In this document: in pieces, positions 50,964-61,715 of the stretch | How positions within the stretch are numbered: position 1 is the stretch's first letter | How the letters are laid out: each line of letters starts with the position of its first letter | Assembly: GCF_014873915.1 (NCBI RefSeq) | Contig: NZ_JADBEJ010000005.1 | Location: 3,640,073 to 3,704,072 of the forward strand | Origin: Amycolatopsis roodepoortensis | Lineage (GTDB): Bacteria > Actinomycetota > Actinomycetes > Mycobacteriales > Pseudonocardiaceae | Direction: 5' to 3' | DNA length: 64,000 nucleotides | The notes under the pieces: generated by a model | Seen by the model: only the letters and a program-made list of their open reading frames with translations | Told to the model about the DNA's origin: nothing | The model's database searches: none | Made by a program: the position numbers and the translations under genes

Positions 50964-50989
50964 GATCTCTCTCGCAATTCTGTGGGGTT

Positions 50990-51969
<980 letters not shown>

Positions 51970-51973
<4 letters not shown>

Positions 51974-52371
51974 GCTGAAATTCCCTCCACGGTGGCTCCG
52001 GTGCCGAGCACCTTGCGTTCCACCTGGTCGTAGTGGTCGATCTTGTAGTCGAGGATGTCGAGGCAGGTCTGCAGCTCGGCGATCCGGTCGGCGACCGATT
52101 TGCGCTGGTCGACCAGGATCGCCTTGCGCCTTCCCGCGCTCGACGCCCCGTGGTGGCGCAGGGAGGCGTACTCCCGCATCCGCTTGATGGGCATGCCGGT
52201 CAGGCGGAGCTTGGTCAGGAACGCCAGCCACCCGAGGTCGTCATCGCTGTAGGCGCGGCGCCCGGCCGCGTCCCGTGCCGGGGGCTCGACGAGTTTGATG
52301 CGCTCGTAGTACCGGAGAGTGTCGATGGACAGTCCGCTACGTCGCGCGGCTTCCGCTATCGAGTAGCTCAT
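51970..52371 (-). CDS. MerR-family regulator of the aldo/keto reductases
   Basis: 133 residues, normal for the family. MSYSIAEAARRSGLSIDTLR with YYERIKLVEPPARDAAGRRA is the winged helix, followed by a long dimerisation helix ending near the C-terminus. One cysteine (LQTCLDIL) lies in the helix, and no metal-binding loop is seen. It resembles regulators of aldehyde or electrophile response such as AdhR. A perfect operator is just upstream, and the stop overlaps the next start. Confidence 0.92.
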
Positions 52372-52385
52372 GCGAACGACACTAC

Positions 52386-52407
52386 GACCTGGAGTGCGCT
52401 CCAGGTC
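52386..52407. promoter_or_regulatory. MerR operator
   Basis: GACCTGGAG, 4 nt (TGCG), CTCCAGGTC: perfect 9-bp arms, 15 bp upstream of the merR start. The ACCTGGAG half-site and short centre are typical of MerR-family operators that lie between -35 and -10. The divergent TetR gene at 52456 may share it. Confidence 0.75.
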
Positions 52408-52455
52408 AACTCCGAATCCGAGCGATCGATAACAGCGTTGCGATACTCTCCGCGC

Positions 52456-53049
52456 ATGCCCCGCCCCAGGACGCACGACGAGAACCTCCGGCTGAAACTG
52501 CTGGACCGCGCCGGTGAGCTCATCTCGGCCGACGGCCCCAAGGCGCTGAGCCTCCGCAAACTGGCCGCCGACGTCGGCACGTCCACTACCGCGGTCTATT
52601 CACTCTTCGGCGGGAAAACGGACCTCGTCAGCGCTCTGTTCACCGAGGGCTTCCGGCGCTTCGGCCGCCGGATGTCCGGGGTCACGCTGAGCGGCGACCC
52701 GGTCGAGGACCTGGTGCGGCTCGGCGTCGCGTACCGGGAAAGCGCGCTGGCCGACCCGCATCTCTACGCGATCATGTTCACGAAGTCGGTGCCGGGTTTC
52801 GAACCGGCGGAGGAGATGTCCGAGCAGGCGCGGGCCACGATGGCGCCGCTGGAGGGGACGATCCGCAAGGCCGTCGCCGACGGCGTCTTCCTCGACGTGC
52901 CGCCCGAGGTCGTCACGGTGGCCTGCTGGGGGCTCGTGCACGGGCTCGTGTCGCTGGAGCTGAACGGGAACCTTCCGGAGCAGTACACCGTGAGCGCGGC
53001 TTACGAGACCGCGCTGCGGGCGAACGCCTCCGGCTGGCTGCGCCGGTGA
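52456..53049 (+). CDS. TetR-family regulator
   Basis: 197 residues. The DNA-binding domain is LLDRAGELISADGPKALSLR followed by KLAADVGTSTTAVYSLFGGK, and the rest is a helical ligand domain with WGLVHGLVSLELNG near the C-terminus. A TACTCT hexamer lies 6 nt before the ATG (leaderless pattern). Divergent from the MerR operon across 84 bp. Target and ligand unknown. Confidence 0.9.
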   Translation: MPRPRTHDENLRLKLLDRAGELISADGPKALSLRKLAADVGTSTTAVYSLFGGKTDLVSALFTEGFRRFGRRMSGVTLSGDPVEDLVRLGVAYRESALADPHLYAIMFTKSVPGFEPAEEMSEQARATMAPLEGTIRKAVADGVFLDVPPEVVTVACWGLVHGLVSLELNGNLPEQYTVSAAYETALRANASGWLRR

Positions 53050-53052
53050 CCT

Positions 53053-53148
53053 GCGTTTAGCGGGCTAATCGCGATCCGCCCGGACCACCCGCGTTTAGCG
53101 GGCTAAACGCGATCCGCCCGCACGACCTGCGTTTAGCGGGCTAAACGC
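53053..53148. repeat. Three family B palindromes in a row
   Basis: Copies at 53053-53072 (one base changed, AATC instead of AAAC), 53091-53110 and 53129-53148, spaced 38 bp start to start. They follow the TetR stop. All read with the GG centre on the plus strand. Part of a 316-bp convergent gap made almost only of repeats. Confidence 0.85.
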
Positions 53149-53177
53149 GATCCGCAGGCCACGCCGTACGCGCGCAA

Positions 53178-53231
53178 GTACATGAAGGCCCCATCCTTGC
53201 GCCTAGCTCCGTGAAGGACCCCTTCATGTAC
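53178..53231. repeat. Inverted repeat, 11-bp arms
   Basis: GTACATGAAGG at 53178-53188 and CCTTCATGTAC at 53221-53231 with a 32-nt loop. It partly resembles the TGAAGGCCCC arm of family A, so it may be a decayed relative. Confidence 0.6.
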
Positions 53232-53272
53232 TTCCCGGCGACCCGGTGCGTACTTCCCAGCGACCCGGTGCG
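53229..53272 (+). repeat. 22-bp tandem duplication
   Basis: Units 53229-53250 and 53251-53272 (TACTTCCCGGCGACCCGG type) differ at one base. They link the inverted repeat at 53178 to the family A copy at 53270. Confidence 0.8.
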
Positions 53273-53324
53273 CGTGAATGCCCCCTTCCCTCGACTCAGC
53301 CGAGGGAAGGGGGCCTTCACGCGC
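53270..53324. repeat. 55-bp palindrome, family A copy 4, degenerate and inverted
   Basis: The same element as at 12945 but with two left-arm changes (GAATGCC for GAAGGCC and TCGAC for TCGGC) and a TCA centre, which means it is inserted in the opposite orientation. It still sits between convergent genes. Confidence 0.8.
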
Positions 53325-53343
53325 TCCCCAAGCAGGACGACCC

Positions 53344-53363
53344 GCGTTTAGCGGGCTAAACGC
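53344..53363. repeat. 20-bp palindrome, family B
   Basis: A perfect copy, 2 nt before the stop codon of the minus-strand gene at 53366. A likely terminator for that gene. Confidence 0.85.
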
Positions 53364-53365
53364 GA

Positions 53366-54646
53366 TCAGTAGAGCGGAAGCGCGCCCTGGTACAGAGTCA
53401 CCCCGGCCGCGTCCAGGACGGTGACGCCCACCTTCGCGTGCTCCAAGTCCTCACTTACCCCGTCGGGGATCCAGGCCGCGAAAGTCCCGTCCGCGACCGT
53501 CGCGTCGATCGTCGTGCCGGTCCCGAAGTCGAGCTTCACGACCGCCGCGGCTTCGGGAACGACTCCCAGGTACGTGTTCCGGACCGGGACGCGGTTCCCG
53601 TTCCGGTCCACCCTGCCGACCGTTTCGGCCTGCAACGTGCGCACAGGTCCCGTGGACCGCGGCCGGTCGGGGAAGACCCGGTAGTACGCGGTCTTCCCGT
53701 CCGCGTACCCGAGCCCGCCCTGGCACACGATGGCCTGGCCACCCAGGCGAGCGACGACCACCCCGACATCCTGGCCTTCGAGTAACGCGCCGACCCGGTA
53801 GGCGTCCTCGTCGGCCACCGTTTCCGACGCTCCCTCCGTGCACACCTTGAAGAACTCACCCGCGGGCATGGCACGGTCGGGAACCGGGAACACCGGTTTG
53901 TCGAGCCTCGACGCGGCAGGCTCCGGCGCGGGCCGAAGGGGATACGGCGCCTGGTACTCGGGCGGCCGGGATTGCTCCCCGGGAGTGGGTCCGACCGCGT
54001 AGGTGGTCCGCGACGGCTTCATCGGCGCGATGTGCACGAACAAGTTCCCCGGCCGGAAGACCGGGATGTCCCGCATGGACTGTGACGCTTCGTTCTGGCC
54101 CGTCAACTCCACTTTCGGCCACTCCGGATCGGCGATGCCCGCGATCGTCCCGGTCCGGGTCATCAGCAGGGCCGCGGTCCGCGCGCCCTCCGTGTAGGCG
54201 GGAACGGCGTTCGGGTCGGACACGGTCGCCGTCATCAGCGTGGTCTCGCAGAAGAAAGGCTTGTCGTCCACCGTCACCGCCACGACGGTCACCGAGTACG
54301 AAACGACGGTGAACCGCGGCACCCATTCGTTCCGCGCCGGGAAGCTCGCGGCCCTTCCCCCGGACTGGACGACGGCCCAGCACCGGTTCATCGCCTCCTC
54401 CGCCTTCGGCCAGTCGAGGGAGAAGTCAGGGTTCGCGACGACGGGACCCTGCCCGTCCGGTTCCCGGATGAGCACGGTCGTGACCAGAGCGCCGGCCAGC
54501 ACCAGGACCACGGCGGCCGCGGCGGCGACGATCGGCCAGCGCCGCCGCTCGGGTTTCCCCATTCCCTCCCGCAGGGACATCCGCAGGTTGTCGAGCACTT
54601 CCGGGGGGAGTTCGCGCCTGCCGGGCAGGCCGAGGTCGTCGGTCAT
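53366..54646 (-). CDS. Membrane protein paired with the ECF sigma factor, probable anti-sigma factor or sensor
   Basis: 426 residues. A cytoplasmic N-terminus of about 40 residues (LPPEVLDNLRMSLREGMGKP) is followed by one membrane helix (WPIVAAAAAVVLVLAGALVTT) and a large extracellular domain of about 360 residues with cysteines (RCWAVVQ; FFCETT; FKVCTEG; IVCQGG). It overlaps the sigma gene (ATGA), the usual layout for an anti-sigma factor. No zinc-binding HxxxCxxC motif is present, so it would be an unusual type. No known extracellular domain was recognised. Confidence 0.75.
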   Translation of the reverse strand: MTDDLGLPGRRELPPEVLDNLRMSLREGMGKPERRRWPIVAAAAAVVLVLAGALVTTVLIREPDGQGPVVANPDFSLDWPKAEEAMNRCWAVVQSGGRAASFPARNEWVPRFTVVSYSVTVVAVTVDDKPFFCETTLMTATVSDPNAVPAYTEGARTAALLMTRTGTIAGIADPEWPKVELTGQNEASQSMRDIPVFRPGNLFVHIAPMKPSRTTYAVGPTPGEQSRPPEYQAPYPLRPAPEPAASRLDKPVFPVPDRAMPAGEFFKVCTEGASETVADEDAYRVGALLEGQDVGVVVARLGGQAIVCQGGLGYADGKTAYYRVFPDRPRSTGPVRTLQAETVGRVDRNGNRVPVRNTYLGVVPEAAAVVKLDFGTGTTIDATVADGTFAAWIPDGVSEDLEHAKVGVTVLDAAGVTLYQGALPLY

Positions 54647-55248
54647 TTCTCCTCCAGGGCGGCCCGCAGCTGCGTACGGGCCCGCGAGATGTGGGCGCGA
54701 ACGGTCACCTCGGCGACGCCGAGCAGTTCGGCGGCGTCGGCGGAGGAGAGATCGCCGAGCAGGCAGAGTTCGACGGCTTGCCGCTGCGATTTGGGCAGCT
54801 TCGCGACCAAGGCGAGCACCTGCCGAAGGCGGTCTTCGCCGTCGAGCTGGTCGACGACGGTGTCGGCGTGGTCGGACACCGACCGGGGCTCCGGCAGGCG
54901 CCGGACGAGCCGGAGCCGCCGACCGTTACTGCGGTGTTCGCCGCGCGCGAGGTTGCCCACGACGGTGTACAGCCAGGGCAACGCGCTTTCGCGGATGAGC
55001 GTGATGTCCGCCCGGCGCCGCCAGGCGGTGAGGAACGTCGTCGACGTCAGGTCTTCGGCCGACGCCCACGACCCGGTGAGCCGGTAGGCGTGGTTCCACA
55101 CCGGCTGCACATGCCGTTCGAACAGCTCGGTGAACGCGGCGTGATCACCGCCCGCGGCCGCCCGCCAAAGCTCCGTGTCGCTCCTGTCGGGAGGAGGTTC
55201 GCACGAGTCCACCGGCACCCCCACCGTTCCGGTCACTGTTCTGGTCAC
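54643..55248 (-). CDS. ECF RNA polymerase sigma factor
   Basis: 201 residues from a GTG at 55248. Region 2 (FTELFERHVQPVWNHAYRLT; ASAEDLTSTTFLTAWRRRAD) and region 4 (LAKLPKSQRQAVELCLLGDL; SSADAAELLGVAEVTVRAHI) are standard for group 4 sigma factors. It would direct transcription of a stress or envelope regulon. The membrane partner follows with an overlap. A family B palindrome precedes the gene and ends upp transcription. Confidence 0.92.
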   Translation of the reverse strand: MTRTVTGTVGVPVDSCEPPPDRSDTELWRAAAGGDHAAFTELFERHVQPVWNHAYRLTGSWASAEDLTSTTFLTAWRRRADITLIRESALPWLYTVVGNLARGEHRSNGRRLRLVRRLPEPRSVSDHADTVVDQLDGEDRLRQVLALVAKLPKSQRQAVELCLLGDLSSADAAELLGVAEVTVRAHISRARTQLRAALEEK

Positions 55249-55291
55249 ACCTGTCAGTGGCCGGCGAAGGCGGAGTTGTTGCGAACCGGCC

Positions 55292-55321
55292 GGATCGCGT
55301 TTAGCGGGCTAAACGCGATCC
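55292..55321. repeat. Extended family B palindrome after upp
   Basis: The 20-bp core at 55297-55316 extends to 14-bp arms, GGATCGCGTTTAGC around GG. Placed between the sigma gene and the upp stop, it probably terminates upp. Confidence 0.8.
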
Positions 55322-55328
55322 GGCGGTG

Positions 55329-55952
55329 TCAGACGGCCCCGTACTGCCGATCCCCGGCGTCACCGAGACCCGGCACGATGAACCCGGAGTCGTTCAGCCG
55401 CTCGTCGATGCTCGCGGTCACCACCCGCAGCGGCAGGCCGGTCTTCTTCAGATGCTCGATGCCTTCGGGAGCCGCCAGCGCGCAGATCGCGGTGACGTCG
55501 GTGGCGCCGCGATCGGTGAGCAGCCGGATCGTGTACTCCATCGACCCGCCGGTCGCCAGCATCGGGTCGAGCACCATCACCGGCCGGTCGGCGAGCGATT
55601 CGGGCAGCGACTCGAGATACGGCGTCGGCTTGAGCGTCTCCTCGTCGCGCGCGAGGCCGACGAAACCCATTTGGGCGTCCGGGATCAGCTTGTGCGCCTG
55701 GTCCGCCATCCCGAGCCCGGCCCGCAGCACCGGCACGAGCAGCGGCGGGCTCGCCAGCGCGTAGCCGTCGGTGCGCGCCACCGGGGTGTGGATCCGCTCG
55801 ATCCGCACGGGCATGTCGCGCGTGGCTTCGTACACCAGCATGACGGTCAGTTCGTGCAGCGCCGCGCGGAAGGCCGCGCTGTCGGTGCGCGCGTCGCGCA
55901 TGGTGGAGAGCCTGGCCTTGGCCAGCGGGTGATCAACGACGTGCACATCCAT
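55329..55952 (-). CDS. upp: Uracil phosphoribosyltransferase
   Basis: 207 residues from the ATG at 55952. VVDHPLAKARLSTMRDARTD start, PVLRAGLGMADQAHKLIPDA and the PRPP loop VMVLDPMLATGGSM are characteristic of UPRT, and the C-terminal uracil loop ends SGFIVPGLGDAGDRQYGAV. It makes UMP from uracil and PRPP. TAAATT lies 7 nt before the ATG (leaderless). In M. tuberculosis upp follows pmmB (Rv3308-Rv3309c). Confidence 0.95.
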   Translation of the reverse strand: MDVHVVDHPLAKARLSTMRDARTDSAAFRAALHELTVMLVYEATRDMPVRIERIHTPVARTDGYALASPPLLVPVLRAGLGMADQAHKLIPDAQMGFVGLARDEETLKPTPYLESLPESLADRPVMVLDPMLATGGSMEYTIRLLTDRGATDVTAICALAAPEGIEHLKKTGLPLRVVTASIDERLNDSGFIVPGLGDAGDRQYGAV

Positions 55953-55970
55953 GCCGGTCAATTTAGCCCG

Positions 55971-56414
55971 TCACGCCTGCCGCGCGAACCAGCCGACCCA
56001 GCGGCGCTGCCAGGGCGTCTCCACCGAACGCTTGTCGTGGTTGGCCCGCGCCCACGCCACCGCCTCGTCCGCGCTCAGCCCCGAAAGGGTGGCGAGACAG
56101 GACAGCACCGTGCCGGTCCGCCCCACTCCGCCGTAACAGGCGACCTCGACGCCTTCGCCCGCCGCCGCCCGGCTGTGCAGGTCGACGATCCGGCGCCGCG
56201 CGTCCGCCCAGTCCGTCGGCAGGAGGAAGTCGGGCCAGCGGATCCACGCCCGCTCCCAGTTCATTTTGTGATCGTGTGCCCGGCGCAGCTTCGAGCCGCC
56301 CAAATACAGTCCGAAATCCGGCGAGGGCCCGTCTGGCCAGGGGCGACCCAGGCCCCGTCCTCGTACCTTGATCCCGTCCGGCAGCTCGACGGCGCCGGGT
56401 AGTGAGTTCCCCAT
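55971..56414 (-). CDS. Protein-tyrosine/dual-specificity-phosphatase-like protein
   Basis: 147 residues from an ATG. The phosphate-binding signature C-x5-R appears as VEVACYGGVGRTGTVLSCLA, with a candidate general acid aspartate upstream in LLPTDWADARRR. A C-terminal basic tail (KRSVETPWQRRWVGWFARQA) follows. It could dephosphorylate tyrosine, inositol phosphates or nucleotides. It ends 18 nt before the upp start and is transcribed in the same direction. Confidence 0.85.
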   Translation of the reverse strand: MGNSLPGAVELPDGIKVRGRGLGRPWPDGPSPDFGLYLGGSKLRRAHDHKMNWERAWIRWPDFLLPTDWADARRRIVDLHSRAAAGEGVEVACYGGVGRTGTVLSCLATLSGLSADEAVAWARANHDKRSVETPWQRRWVGWFARQA

Positions 56415-56483
56415 CACGGGAGGATGCCACTGTCGACCAGAAGATGGACGCTTGGCCTTCTCCTCGGCGCTAGGCTCCTCCAG

Positions 56484-57131
56484 GTGAGTGAAGAGCCGGC
56501 CCTGCCGGGCCCCGAACAGATGCGCATCTCCGACGCCGACCGCGAGCAGGTCGCGCAGGTGCTGCACGCGGCGATGTCCGAAGGGCGCATCACCATCAAC
56601 GAGCTGGAAGAACGGCTCACCGTCGTCTACGCGGCCAAGACCGTCGGAGACCTCAAACCGGTCACCGCGGATCTGCCGCAGCATTCGCGGTCGGCGATCG
56701 AGCCGGCGACCTCGCGCGCGCTGGGCCTGCCCGACGACCGGATCGGCGGGCATCCGGGCTCCGGCGCCTCGATCGCCGTCATGTCGGGCGCGTCGCGCAA
56801 GGGCAGCTGGGTGGTCCCGCCGCAGCACAACAGTTTCGCGTTCTGGGGCGGCGCCGAGCTCGATCTGCGGCACGCGCGGTTCGCCGAGAAGCATTCGACG
56901 ATCACCGCGGTCGCGATCATGGGCGGGATCGACATCATCGTGCCCGACGACATCAACGTGGACGTCACCGGAATCGGCTTCATGGGCGCCTTCGAACTGG
57001 AGGATCGCGCCGGGACTCCCCCGGCGCCGCCGACCGCGCCGACGGTGAAGATCACCGGCCTGGCGTTCTGGGGTGGCGTCGTCGTGAAGCGGAAACCGCG
57101 TAAAAAGGACGTACCCGAACTGGAAGCCTGA
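56484..57131 (+). CDS. DUF1707 plus LiaF-like C-terminal domain protein
   Basis: 215 residues from a GTG with TAGGCT 7 nt upstream (leaderless). The DUF1707 domain (MRISDADREQVAQVLHAAMS; GRITINELEERLTVVYAAKT) is followed by a beta-rich repeat region (NNSFAFWGGAELDLRHARFA-like; AVAIMGGIDIIVPDDINVDV) of the cell-wall-active antibiotic response (LiaF/DUF2154) type. No membrane helix is present. In Firmicutes LiaF restrains a stress-sensing kinase. A similar envelope role here is inference. Confidence 0.87.
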   Translation: MSEEPALPGPEQMRISDADREQVAQVLHAAMSEGRITINELEERLTVVYAAKTVGDLKPVTADLPQHSRSAIEPATSRALGLPDDRIGGHPGSGASIAVMSGASRKGSWVVPPQHNSFAFWGGAELDLRHARFAEKHSTITAVAIMGGIDIIVPDDINVDVTGIGFMGAFELEDRAGTPPAPPTAPTVKITGLAFWGGVVVKRKPRKKDVPELEA

Positions 57132-57163
57132 CCTGACCTGACCTGAACTGGGGGGTTCACCAC

Positions 57164-58324
57164 ATGCGCCGAAGTTTCGTCGCGATCGTTTGTGCCGCAC
57201 TGCTTTCCGTCACCGCCGTCCCGGCGGTGGCCGCCGAGAAGACCGATCCACGCCAGGCCGCGATGGACGCGGCGGTCGCCGCGGGCATCCCCGGCATGGT
57301 CGCCGTCTCCGACGGATTCCGCGGCGTCAGCGGCGTCGCGAGCATCGACCGGCCGGGCAAGCCCGACGCGTCGGGCCGCTGGCGGATCGCGAGTGTGTCG
57401 AAGGTGTTCGTCGCGACGCTGGCTCTGCAGCTCGTGGCGGAAAAGCGGGTCGGGCTGGACGAGCCCGTCCAGCGTTATCTGCCGGGGCTGCTGCCCTATC
57501 CGGAGCCGATCACCGTCCGCCAGCTGCTGCAGCACACCAGCGGACTCCCGCGCGACCTGGCTCCCGAGGACACCTGGGCGTCCGGGCCGGAGGTCGACAC
57601 CGAACGCTTCGAGCACTTCGACAGCGACGACCAGATCCGCCTGAGCGTGTCGAAGCAGCCGCTGCAGTTCAAACCCGGGACGGGCTGGGCGTACTCGAAC
57701 ACCGGCTACAACGTCCTCGGCCTGCTGGTCGAGAAGGTCACCCGGAAGCCGCTGGAACGCGCGCTCGCCGAGCGCGTCACCGGGCCTCTGCACCTGCGCG
57801 ACACCTCGCTCCCCCGCGACTTCCCGTTCCTGCTCCGCCCTGCAGCCCGCGGCTACGAGCAGCTGTACGACGCGCCGCGCGGCCTCACCGACGTCACCAC
57901 CTACAACTACTCGCGTTACTTCGGCGCGGGCGGCATGGTGTCTTCGGCCAAGGACCTCAACCGCTTCTTCGAGGCGTTGCTCGGCGGGCGCCTGCTGCCC
58001 GCCGAGCTGGTGGCGGAGATGAGGAAGACGGTCCCGGTGGGCGGTGGCATGGAGTACGGCCTCGGCCTGATGAAGCTGAACCTCAAGGCCGCGGGTGCCT
58101 GCGCCGAGGAGATCTCGATCTGGGGCCACGGCGGCGACCTGCCCGGCTTCGCCACCCTCAGCTTCCACGACGACTCCGGCAAGAACATCTCCACGCTGGC
58201 CACCGTGGACCTCACCGCGTCGCCGGAAGCCGCGCTCAAGCGTCAGCTGCCGATGATCTCCGAGTTCTGCTCGCCGGTGGTCCCGACCAGGGCGGTCGCC
58301 CAGGCCCCGGTGCCCAGCCTGTAG
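57164..58324 (+). CDS. Secreted serine hydrolase, beta-lactamase/class C family
   Basis: 386 residues. Signal peptide (SFVAIVCAALLSVTAVPAVA). Active-site motifs are the nucleophile serine in ASVSKVFVATLALQL (S-x-x-K), Y-S-N in WAYSNTGYNVLGLLVEK, and HGG in IWGHGGDLPGF. This family covers penicillin-binding-protein-like DD-peptidases, esterases and beta-lactamases, and the substrate is unknown. A short CCTGA tandem repeat precedes the ATG region. Confidence 0.9.
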   Translation: MRRSFVAIVCAALLSVTAVPAVAAEKTDPRQAAMDAAVAAGIPGMVAVSDGFRGVSGVASIDRPGKPDASGRWRIASVSKVFVATLALQLVAEKRVGLDEPVQRYLPGLLPYPEPITVRQLLQHTSGLPRDLAPEDTWASGPEVDTERFEHFDSDDQIRLSVSKQPLQFKPGTGWAYSNTGYNVLGLLVEKVTRKPLERALAERVTGPLHLRDTSLPRDFPFLLRPAARGYEQLYDAPRGLTDVTTYNYSRYFGAGGMVSSAKDLNRFFEALLGGRLLPAELVAEMRKTVPVGGGMEYGLGLMKLNLKAAGACAEEISIWGHGGDLPGFATLSFHDDSGKNISTLATVDLTASPEAALKRQLPMISEFCSPVVPTRAVAQAPVPSL

Positions 58325-58343
58325 GCCGCTTACACTCACCCGT

Positions 58344-59318
58344 ATGACAGCTACGACCAGCTCGTCAGCGGCGACGGCCACCCCGTCGCCGCTGGCGGAC
58401 GCGACTCGCGACGAGGCGAGCCTGCGCCGGTTCCTGCACGGGCTGCCTGGTGTCGACCAGGTCGGCGTCGAGCAGCGGGCCGCCGGACTCGGCACGCGCA
58501 GCATCAAGAAGGCCGCCAAGCTCTGGGCGATCGACACCGCTATCTCGATGGTCGACCTGACGACCCTCGAAGGCGCCGACACCCGGGGCAAGGTCCGCGC
58601 GCTCGCCGCGAAGGCCATGCGGCCGGATCCGGAACGCCCGGACACCCCGCGGGTCGCGGCCGTGTGCGTGTACCCGGACATGGTCGAGACGGCTGTCGAG
58701 GCGCTTCGCGGCACCGGCATCCATGTCGCGAGTGTGGCCACCGGCTTCCCGGCAGGCCGCACGAGCCGCGAGATCAAGCTTGCCGACACCAAGATCGCCG
58801 TCGACGCCGGCGCCGCCGAGATCGACATGGTGATCGATCGCGGCGCGTTCCTGGAAGGCCGCTATCTGGAGGTCTTCGAGGAGATCCAGGCCATCAAGGC
58901 CGCCTGTGGCAGCGCCCACCTCAAGGTCATCCTCGAAACCGGCGAGCTCGCCACCTACGACAACGTCCGCCGCGCGTCCTGGCTCGCGCTGCTGGCGGGC
59001 GGCGACTTCATCAAGACCTCCACCGGCAAGGTCTCGCCCGCCGCGACGCTGCCGGTCACCCACGTGATGCTGCAGGCCGTCCGCGACTGGTTCGTCCAGA
59101 CCGGTGAACTGCGCGGCGTCAAACCGGCCGGTGGCATCCGGACGACCAAGGACGCGATCAAGTACCTGGTGGCGGTGCACGAGGTCGCCGGCGAGCAGTG
59201 GCTGAACCCGGATCTCTTCCGGTTCGGGGCGTCCAGCCTGCTCAACGACCTCCTGCTGCAGCGCCGCACCCAGGCCGACGGCCACTACAGCGGTCCCGAC
59301 TACGTGACGGTGGACTGA
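58344..59318 (+). CDS. deoC: Deoxyribose-phosphate aldolase
   Basis: 324 residues, longer than the bacterial average of about 225-260 because of an N-terminal extension of about 60 residues. The Schiff-base lysine is in GGDFIKTSTGKVSPAATLPV, with AAVCVYPDMVETAVEAL and GVKPAGGIRTTKDAIKYL also present. It cleaves 2-deoxyribose 5-phosphate to glyceraldehyde 3-phosphate and acetaldehyde. Two aldehyde dehydrogenase genes follow in the same operon and probably remove the acetaldehyde. TACACT lies 7 nt before the ATG (leaderless). Confidence 0.95.
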   Translation: MTATTSSSAATATPSPLADATRDEASLRRFLHGLPGVDQVGVEQRAAGLGTRSIKKAAKLWAIDTAISMVDLTTLEGADTRGKVRALAAKAMRPDPERPDTPRVAAVCVYPDMVETAVEALRGTGIHVASVATGFPAGRTSREIKLADTKIAVDAGAAEIDMVIDRGAFLEGRYLEVFEEIQAIKAACGSAHLKVILETGELATYDNVRRASWLALLAGGDFIKTSTGKVSPAATLPVTHVMLQAVRDWFVQTGELRGVKPAGGIRTTKDAIKYLVAVHEVAGEQWLNPDLFRFGASSLLNDLLLQRRTQADGHYSGPDYVTVD

Positions 59319-59321
59319 TCC

Positions 59322-60747
<1,426 letters not shown>

Positions 60748-60755
<8 letters not shown>

Positions 60756-61614
60756 CCGTATTTCGGTGGCGAAGACCTACAAGCTCTACATCGGCGGCAA
60801 GTTCCCCCGCTCGGAATCCGGCCGCGTGTACCCGGTCACCGACACCAAGGGCAAGTTCCTGGCGAACGCCTCGCACGCGTCCCGCAAGGACGTCCGTGAC
60901 GCGGTTTCGGCCGCCCGCAAGGCTTTCGGCGGCTGGTCGGCGGCGACCGCGTACAACCGCGGCCAGGTGCTGTACCGGGTGGCGGAGATGCTGGAAGGCC
61001 GCCGCGAACAGTTCGTCGCGGAGGTTTCGGCGTCCGAAGGCGTCGCGGCGAAGAAGGCACAGTCCATTGTGGACGCCTCGATCGACCGCTGGGTCTGGTA
61101 CGCGGGCTGGACGGACAAGATCGCGACCGTGCTCGGCGGGGCCAACCCGGTCGCGGGCCCGTACTTCTCCTTCACCGTGCCGGAACCGACCGGCGTCGTG
61201 GGTGTGCTGGCGCCGCAGGAGTCGTCATTGCTGGGCCTGGTGAGCGTGCTGGCCCCGGTGCTGGCGACCGGCTCGACCGCGGTGGTCGTCTCCAGCGCGG
61301 ACCGGCCGCTGCCCGCGATCACGCTTTCGGAGGTACTCGCGACGTCCGACCTGCCCGGCGGCGTCGCGAACATCCTGACCGGCCGCGCGTCGGAGCTCGG
61401 CCCGTGGCTCGCGTCGCACGGGGACGTCAACGCCCTCGACCCGACAGGTGCCGAGCCGTCCGCGCGGGCGGACCTGGCGCGTGAGGCGGCGGGCACCGTG
61501 AAGCGGGTTCTGACCGTTCCGGACACCGAGCCGGACTGGACCGCCGACGCCGACATAGCGCGGCTTCGGCGTTACCTGGAGGCGAAGACCGTCTGGCACC
61601 CGCTGGGCGTCTGA
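60748..61614 (+). CDS. Half-length aldehyde dehydrogenase-like protein without catalytic domain
   Basis: 288 residues. It has the N-terminal cofactor part of the ALDH fold (KLYIGGKFPRSESGRVYPVT; VPEPTGVVGVLAPQESSLLG; SVLAPVLATGSTAVVVSSAD; LPGGVANILTG) but stops before the catalytic half. No ELGG glutamate and no catalytic cysteine can be found. It overlaps the complete ALDH by 8 nt, so it may be a partner or pseudo-enzyme subunit. A frameshift remnant is less likely because the ORF is intact and codon use is normal. Confidence 0.85.
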
Positions 61615-61651
61615 CCCACCCCTTTCGGACAGTTGGACACCTGACCGCGTA

Positions 61652-61706
61652 GCGCGTGAAGGCCCCCTTCCCTCGGCTGAGCCGAGGGAAGGGGGCCTTC
61701 ACGCGC
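61652..61706. repeat. 55-bp palindrome, family A copy 5
   Basis: Perfect copy of the element at 12945, between the convergent ALDH-like and TetR genes. Confidence 0.9.
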
Positions 61707-61715
61707 ATCAAGACC

